Shown here: piece after piece, positions 58,252 to 64,000 of the stretch
Layout of the letters: each line of letters starts with the position of its first letter
How positions within the stretch are numbered: position 1 is the first letter of the stretch
NCBI GenBank assembly: GCA_024180945.1
Contig: JAKSGN010000005.1
Span: 1,612,001-1,676,000 of the forward strand
Source: Macrophomina tecta
Taxonomy: Eukaryota > Ascomycota > Dothideomycetes > Botryosphaeriales > Botryosphaeriaceae
Length of the DNA stretch: 64,000 nt
Direction: 5' to 3'
Notes under the pieces: model-generated
Database searches by the model: none
The model's input: the letters and a program-made list of their open reading frames with translations, nothing else
What the model was told of the DNA's origin: nothing
Translations under genes and position numbers: made by a program

Positions 58252-60617
58252 CTACACCACCCCCTTCGCCGCCTCCACAAATGCCTTAATCTTCCCCAAA
58301 TCCTGCTGCCCATCAACCTCAACCCCACTACTCACATCCACGCCCACAACCCTGGCGCCCAAGTCACCCAACCCCCTCACCGCATCGGCCACATTCTCGG
58401 GCCCCAGCCCGCCCGCCAGCAGCACATGCAAGCTCTGGTCCGCCAGCAACGTGCTCTTGACCTGCTCCAAATCGAGCAGCTGTCCCGAGCCCCCCGCGCC
58501 TGAGTCGAGTAGAGCGGCAGCATGGAAGCCTCTACGGGCGAGGCCAGGCTGGCCGGGCTTGAAAGCGCGGATGACGGGGACGGGGATGAGCGCGGCCCAC
58601 TCGACGGGCTCGTCACCGTGCAGCTGGACGACGTCGAGGTTGAGGCGGCGCTGCTGCTCGAGGACGTGGGCGAGAGGTTGGTTGCGGAAGACGCCGACGA
58701 GGAGGGCGCGGTCGGGGCGCGAGAGATAATGGGCGGCGGCGTGGGCGGAGAAGTCGGATGCGGCGTTGGGGATGCTGGAGGTTGTTGCTGGTGGTGATGA
58801 GGAAGGCGTGTTTTTGGTGGGTTTGGGCGTGTTATGGATAACTTGGGAGATTTCCAGGGCGGTATCGTTCGAGACGCAGCGGGTGCGGCCTTCTACCAAG
58901 ATGATACCGATGAGGTCGGCGCCGGCTTCGATGGCGGTCTTTGCGGCATCGGCGGACCTTGTGCCGCAGATCTTGACGAGAGGTGGTCCGCGAGGCGCGG
59001 TCTTGATTGTCTCTCCTGAGCCGCCGAGGAGCTGGGCAATGAATTGGGCGGTGTTGGAAGCCCTCATCAGAGCCTCTCCAACGAGGACTGCGCCGACACC
59101 GTTCTTCTCGTAAGGCTCTACGTCCTTGGGACCGGAGATGCCACTGAGAGCGCAGACAATGGTCTCCTTTGGGACGATATCCATCAGTCTACTCGTAGTC
59201 TCCAGATCCACCTCGAAGTTGGTGAGGTTGCGGTTGTTCACACCGATCACCTTCGAGCCAAGGTTGACGGCGATGTGCATCTCTTCTGCGGTGTTGACCT
59301 CTACCAAAGGTTCCATACCGAGGGACTGAGAGTAATGATATAGTCTCTTCAGGGTGGCTTCATCCAGCATCTTCACGATGAGCAGAACGGTGTCCGCACC
59401 AGCCAATCTAGCCTCGAGGATCTGGTACTCATCGAAAACGAACTCCTTGCGCAGGATGGCTGGACGGTTCGGCATACCTTCCAGGGCCTGACGAACGAGC
59501 TTGAGATCGTCTATGCTTCCCTTGAACCACTCCGGTTCAGTGAGGACCGAGATTACACTGGCGCCAGCGAGCGCGTATGTCCGCGCCTGCTGAGGCGCAC
59601 AAGTGGACAGAGAAATGATTCCCTTTGAAGGGGATGCCCGCTTAATCTCCGCCATCAGTGAAAGACGATACGGCGACTGCTTGAGACGATCCGGAAAAGA
59701 GATTAGCGGCGGGGCAATATCCATGTCGTATGCAGCCTGGAGATCCACTGGTCGTTGAGAGGGAATCTGCTTCTGCGCCGCAACAGCTGCGCGGCGGTGG
59801 TCAAAAATCTTTTCGAGGATGGAAGTCTTCTTATCCACAACAATTGCGCCATTGGCCGCGTTGGATGTGGCAGAACTGGCCTTGGAAAGCTGCTCGTTCT
59901 CGGCCCAGGTGCCGCCCTGCATCTTCAAGAAGTTCTTGATCATCAACCGGCCCTCTTCGGTCAGGATGCTCTCCGGGTGGTACTGAACACCCTCAATTAC
60001 ATATTCTTTATGTCTCACTCCCATGATTATACCCTTGCCGCCATCCGGGCCGCTGGCGATCCAAGACGAAACCTCGAGACATTCGGGCAGCGTGGTGTGG
60101 GTGCCGGCCAGGGAGTGGTATCTCGTCACGGGAACATCTTGGGGAACATTGGCATACACGCCCTTGCCGTCATGCCGCAGCGGAGAAGTCTTGCCATGCA
60201 GGATCTCGCCGGTCACGTCCACGCGGCCGCCGAAGACCGAGTAGATGCATTGCCTGGAGGTCAATTAGCGCAGGGATACCGGGGTGCGGAGGCAACGCAC
60301 TCTCCCATGCACACTCCCAGGATGGGGACCTTGCCAGCGAAGTGCTTGATGGCGTCCCTGCTTATGCCGGAGTCGGTCTCGGGGTGGCCAGGGCCGGGGC
60401 TGACGACGAGCTGGGTGGGGTTCTTCGCGATGAGCTCGTCGAGGGTGATCTCGTCGTTGCGGAAGACGGTAACGCGGGCACCCTCGAGCACGAGGTACTG
60501 GTAGACATTCCAAGTGAAGGAGTCATAGTTGTCTATGAGGATCAGGTTCTTCGCGGTGTCGAGCGGCGCCGCGGCGGCGGGGTGGTGCGGGGAGTGATCG
60601 ATGAGTTCTGCAGCCAT
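58252..60617 (-). CDS. trpC: Trifunctional tryptophan synthesis protein TrpC (GATase, IGPS, PRAI)
   Basis: Two exons on the minus strand (60617-60301 and 60253-58252) give 772 residues. The 47-base intron (GTGCGT, CTAAT branch, CCAG) falls in the nucleophile loop: GVCMG is in exon 1 and [10 protein letters not shown] follows, with the Glu codon split by the intron. Domain 1 is the glutamine amidotransferase of anthranilate synthase, with Cys103 and the His198/Glu200 pair in QYHPES. Domain 2 is indole-3-glycerol phosphate synthase ([30 protein letters not shown]). Domain 3 is phosphoribosylanthranilate isomerase ([28 protein letters not shown]), with a Ser/Thr/Pro-rich insert typical of fungi. 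With TrpE (elsewhere) it carries chorismate to indole-glycerol phosphate. A TGAGTCA site 120 bases upstream suggests cross-pathway amino acid control. Confidence 0.97.
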
Positions 60618-61300
60618 TGTTGCGTCCGGTTGCACGAGAGCGCCGTCGGTCTTCGTGGGAAGCGGTCGCGCGGGTGTCGGCTGCAGGTAGCGGACTCTGC
60701 GAGGGGAGCTTTATAGTGGTGGGTGCTGCGAAAGCTTGAGTCACGGCGTAAGCTTCAGTGCTCGCCGGGGACTTTTGTTCACACGCCCCTCCTGATCCGG
60801 GCAATCTCCGGTGCCCACCGCCATCGTTGTCGTGGCTCCGCGCCCGACTTTGAAAGCTTCTCGGTGGTATCATAGGCTCGCTTTCGCTTCCTGGTCCTTC
60901 TAATTGGCCAAGCTCCGCGTTGACAACTCTCTGAAATATGGCGGAGTTGCTAATTAGAAATCGGGCAGTCACGCATGCCCGATCCGGCAACGATTCAACA
61001 AGAGCACTTCCAATAGATGCCCAAGTCAGTCTAGTCTAACTCATCATCCAATGCGAGAAGCGGTGCAGGTGCGGCATTACGCATTGACCGTGCCATCATT
61101 TATCTGGCGGGACGTCAATTCCGCGGCTATCAATGCTGATCTCTTTCTTATGCTCGTTCAGATACTGGGACTGCTGAATGTGGAGGGCATATTGACGTTT
61201 ATTCAGAACCAGCGGGACATGAATCATTAAATGCTCTGATCATTAATGTTGAAAATGGTATTTTGTTCACACCCCCCTCCCTTCTCTCGCCGCCTAATAT
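60618..61300. other. trpC promoter and copper transporter 3' side
   Basis: 683 bases between two minus-strand genes. The trpC-proximal part contains the TGAGTCA element. The left-pointing remainder has no recognisable gene. Confidence 0.5.
60737..60743. promoter_or_regulatory. Cross-pathway control element TGAGTCA upstream of trpC
   Basis: TGAGTCA, the exact Gcn4/CPC1/CpcA consensus, lies 120 bases upstream of the trpC start codon. Fungal trpC genes are known targets of this amino-acid-starvation pathway, so the site is probably functional, though binding is inferred. Confidence 0.7.
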
Positions 61301-62356
61301 TTACCCGCAGCACACAGTGGGATCCTCCTGTGCTCCACTGTCGACAAAAATTAGATACCGTGACCGGCTCGCAGGTTGGTATTGGATCAGACTTACATTC
61401 CGCTGCCTCCTACCGCCACTTCTACACTCTCCCATGAGAAGATGAACGCGCCAAGGAAAGCGCCGATGAAGATGCAGATGATGAGGTAACCGTTGTAGTA
61501 CATGGCAAGCAACATAATGAAATAGGCGAGAGCGAATTGCAGCATGTGCAGCAAGGCCCGGATAGCCTGTTGCATGACATTCGGCCTGAACCTCGTGGTC
61601 GCCCTCACCGGAAAAGCGGCACTTCTGGCGGCGGCCATGACGGCAGGGGTAGGCTTAGAGGGCTCGTTCTTTTCGCTTTCGATAGAATCGGCGCCGTCGC
61701 AGCAGTTGGTCTGGGCCTGTGCGGGAGGTGCGGAGGCTCTCTGTGGCGTGGAGCTGCCGGAGGAAGACATCTCGGCATATACAGCGCGCTGGTGCTGCCT
61801 CAGAAGCAGACGGTCGTATTCTTTTGCGGTGCGGCGGAGGAATTCGAGTAGTAGGACCATGAGGATGACACCGATACAAGAACCAGCGAACATTCCCCCG
61901 GATGTAATGTGCCATGACTCTGCAAGGAAGCCTGTGTTTCTGAGTCAGAATCTATGTATGCAGCTTCGATGTCGCGCTTCTTGTGTCGTCTGATGGTTGC
62001 TGTGGCGGATCGGCAGGGTCCAGTACGATCCCAACCAAGCCGACAAATCAGAGTGAATGATAATGTGTTTCACATACAGGCATCAATTGTGTACCAATTC
62101 CACAGCATCTGGAAAATATTAGAATCCATCGTGTGCTTGGATATCGGCAGCCGTCTTGATAGACAATCCATCGGCAAAAGGGGTAGCTTACCGACACTTT
62201 GCAGTCTCCGCTTCCCATGTCCATCGAGGACATGTCCATCCCAGACATGGAGCTGCTCGTGGCCGAGGCAGCAGCGGCGGTGCCAGTCGAAGACATGGCC
62301 ATGGTCATTGACGATGTCGCCGACATGGACATGGACATCCCCGACATAGAACTCAT
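61301..62356 (-). CDS. Ctr-type copper transporter
   Basis: Four exons on the minus strand (62356-62192, 62108-62078, 61931-61397, 61337-61301) give 255 residues. The N terminus is Met-rich (MSSMSGMSMSMSATSSMTMAM...MSGMDMSSMDMG), the extracellular copper-capturing part. After [23 protein letters not shown] come TM1 (MFAGSCIGVILMVLLLEFL), a cytosolic loop, TM2 with the MxxxM pore motif (AYFIMLLAMYYNGY) and TM3 with GxxxG (IGAFLGAFIFSW). Reading straight on would stop at 61393, but the ATG-TAA there overlaps a GTAAGT donor. Splicing 59 bases to the acceptor at 61338 adds IGAQEDPTVCCG, giving the Cys-Cys-Gly tail seen in fungal Ctr proteins. It forms trimers that import Cu(I) at the plasma or vacuolar membrane. 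TTGCTCA-type motifs occur upstream. Confidence 0.93.
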
Positions 62357-63118
62357 GTCCAGCTTTTTCGATCGGCGGCGCGGGGTATAGGGTATCAAGT
62401 GCGAGCGCCGACGAGACGGAAGGAGAGGCTGAAGAGCGAGATGCGGCAACGAGCACGAGCAGAATGCGCTCAGGCTGCGGCGGATGGTACCGTACTTTAA
62501 ATCGGGCGTGGTGGTGGTTGGATGAGCGGGTCGCTCACCCTTGGCGCACATCCCAGATGGAGACGCGTGGGTTTGAGCAAGTTTAAGAAACGGCGGGACA
62601 GCCCTCACAACCACGCCCACTGTGCGGCGCCGCCCGCAACGCCGCCGGCTGCCTGACATATAAATTGCTCATTGTGCGCCCTTGTCTTGCCCTCACGCTC
62701 CTCTCGGCTCCGTCTGAACGCAGGAATGCGGCGAAGGTGGTGAGGCGGAAATCTGCTCAACCCTCGCGATCGGCTGACTCGGCGAGACCACTTGGCAGAA
62801 CATGTCCCGCCGCCACCCCGACCGCGTCCGCTCCGCGAATTCGGCTGCAATGCTGGGTGGGTCCTGACTGATCAGGCAACCATTGCCGCGTGCGGTGTAG
62901 CGAGATGACCAGGGATCTGTCGGGTATACATTCGCGACACCACGACTGTCTACATTGGTACTACACGACTCTAACAAAATTGGGGTATGAAATTCTAAGG
63001 ACCATCTCCTGAACGTACCAGTTGCTCTATTCTCTCTTATCCCGTGCGCATTGACCCCACTGAGCCAAGCAAACCTACGACATCTGCCCATCAAACTCTT
63101 CACTGGCATTGCTAGATA
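62357..63118. promoter_or_regulatory. Copper transporter promoter and downstream side of the terminal gene
   Basis: About 760 bases. Next to the transporter start it contains two TGAGCAA/TTGCTCA elements listed separately, and a TATAAA (62659-62664, plus strand) that reads TTTATA on the gene strand. No gene was recognised. Confidence 0.5.
62574..62671. promoter_or_regulatory. Inverted pair of TGAGCAA motifs (CuRE-like)
   Basis: TGAGCAA at 62574-62580 and TTGCTCA at 62665-62671 lie 218 and about 310 bases upstream of the copper transporter start, in opposite orientation. The core resembles the yeast Mac1 copper-response element TTTGCTCA, each with one mismatch. Control by a copper-sensing factor is plausible but unproven. 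Confidence 0.35.
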
Positions 63119-64000
63119 TTACCACCTTGGGCCGTGGTGCTCCGGATGAGGAGGTGGAGGCGGCGGGAAATCGCCGTGCAGCGGCGGCGAAGGAGGAGGG
63201 GGGTAAAGTCCGTCATACGGCGGCGGCGGAGAAGGTCCATATGGAGGTGGAGGCGGATACTTGTCATCCTCTAGGTCTCCCTTCTTTCCGCCACGAGGTC
63301 CTGGTCCCCAGCCGCCCCAGTAGGAATCGTTGCCGTTGCTGGGGAGGCTGCTCTGGCATTGAGGGTTCTCGTAATCCTGTTTACGTCCAGCCGGCCAGAT
63401 CGGAATGTAGCACACCTCTTCAGGGCTGCAGCCGCGGCAGCGCTTCCACGTCGACCATTGCAGATAAGAAACCAACTCGTTGAGAGCAGAGCTGGCGCTA
63501 TCAAAAGTGGTAGCGTTGGCCATGCGGACCAAAGTGCTGCAGATAGAGTGCGAGACGCTGTAGATGGCTTGTGCAGCAACGGGAGCGGTCGAAAGCGACC
63601 TCGAGGAAGAAGATGGCAGGTACTGCGTAGCACAGCGTTCAACCTCAGCCGCACTACTTCGGTTGCTGTAGTCGATGTATGGCGTGATGAGTGCTTCTGC
63701 CTCTGCCCGAAGAGTATCGAGGTCCGATATCGAAGGGAACCATTCAAGTCGGTCGGAGTAACGATTGATAACCAAGTCTACGACTGCCTGCCAGTCCGTG
63801 GTGTCCGGGACCCTATCGTACGCCGGAGACGGACGAGACATAACCAGCTGCGTCACGTCGTTGTGCATGACAGCCAGCGTCTCGTTGGTGAAGTTGGCCA
63901 GCCTTGGCAGAGAGCTGCCATTGAAGAGGTCAACATCGTAAGTAAAAGCAGTGATAAAATCGTCGTAGTCGACAGTGACACGATCACCACCGAGGCCGTC
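63119..64000 (-). CDS. Secreted-type protein with proline-rich tail, 3' end; function unknown
   Basis: The minus-strand frame is open from the right edge of the window to TAA 63119-63121, giving 293 C-terminal residues; the start lies outside. The edge segment reads DGLGGDRVTVDYDDFITAFTYDVDLFNGSS, followed by several N-glycosylation sequons (NFTNET, YSNRSS, MANATT) and few but regular Cys, in the pattern of an extracellular protein. The segment YLQWSTWKRCRGCSPEEVCYIPIWPAG is the most distinctive; I recall similar unannotated fungal proteins but no known function. The last about 60 residues are a proline-rich tail of PPPP and YPPPP units with Gly, His and Asp, perhaps a cell-wall spacer. No membrane segment or GPI signal is visible at the C terminus. 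Confidence 0.75.
   Translation of the reverse strand, partial: DGLGGDRVTVDYDDFITAFTYDVDLFNGSSLPRLANFTNETLAVMHNDVTQLVMSRPSPAYDRVPDTTDWQAVVDLVINRYSDRLEWFPSISDLDTLRAEAEALITPYIDYSNRSSAAEVERCATQYLPSSSSRSLSTAPVAAQAIYSVSHSICSTLVRMANATTFDSASSALNELVSYLQWSTWKRCRGCSPEEVCYIPIWPAGRKQDYENPQCQSSLPSNGNDSYWGGWGPGPRGGKKGDLEDDKYPPPPPYGPSPPPPYDGLYPPPPSPPLHGDFPPPPPPHPEHHGPRW

Noticed and set aside
61393..61395. TAA as the real stop of the copper transporter
   Set aside because: It sits inside a GTAAGT donor, and splicing to 61337 gives the expected CCG ending.

Overview
The window is nuclear DNA of a filamentous ascomycete (Pezizomycotina). A dothideomycete is my best guess, from the flavour of the proteins only. 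The evidence is short GT-AG introns, mostly 47-190 bp, usually with a CTAAC or CTGAC branch site 10-25 bases before the acceptor; fungal forms of the genes (trifunctional trpC, Cyp51, Bzz1 with F-BAR, C1 and two SH3 domains); and intergenic DNA full of A/T homopolymer tracts and microsatellites. I assigned 19 protein genes with 32 introns by reading splice sites and checking reading phase across each junction. I saw no tRNA, rRNA, transposon ORF or CRISPR array.

Left part (1-16.2 kb): the 3' end of a sterol 14-alpha-demethylase (cyp51), a secreted berberine-bridge-type FAD oxidase, a small GPI-anchor-like protein, and the nucleoporin NUP188 on the minus strand. Middle (16.2-35 kb): a plus-strand gene with a degenerate stand-alone WGR domain, a flavin amine oxidase, ERV41, two small hydrophilic stress-type proteins with CRE-like sites upstream, an NmrA-like protein, and a divergent homeodomain regulator.

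From 35.0 to 48.8 kb lies a 13.7-kb stretch whose only credible gene is one small conserved protein of unknown function (38467-39012). The rest holds no recognisable coding sequence.

Right part (48.8-64 kb): a dense block of core genes. ARP2 and BZZ1, both part of the Arp2/3 actin-nucleation pathway, sit in tandem on the minus strand. The mRNA-export helicase DBP5 diverges from BZZ1. Then follow a DUF202 membrane protein, trpC (tryptophan synthesis, with a Gcn4/CpcA-type TGAGTCA upstream), a Ctr-type copper transporter whose conserved CCG tail is encoded by a 37-base last exon, and the 3' end of a secreted proline-rich protein that runs off the window.

No single undescribed multi-gene system is evident. 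The strongest leads are the WGR-only protein, the gene-poor block around 38.5 kb, the ARP2-BZZ1 pair and the two CRE-associated hydrophilic genes.
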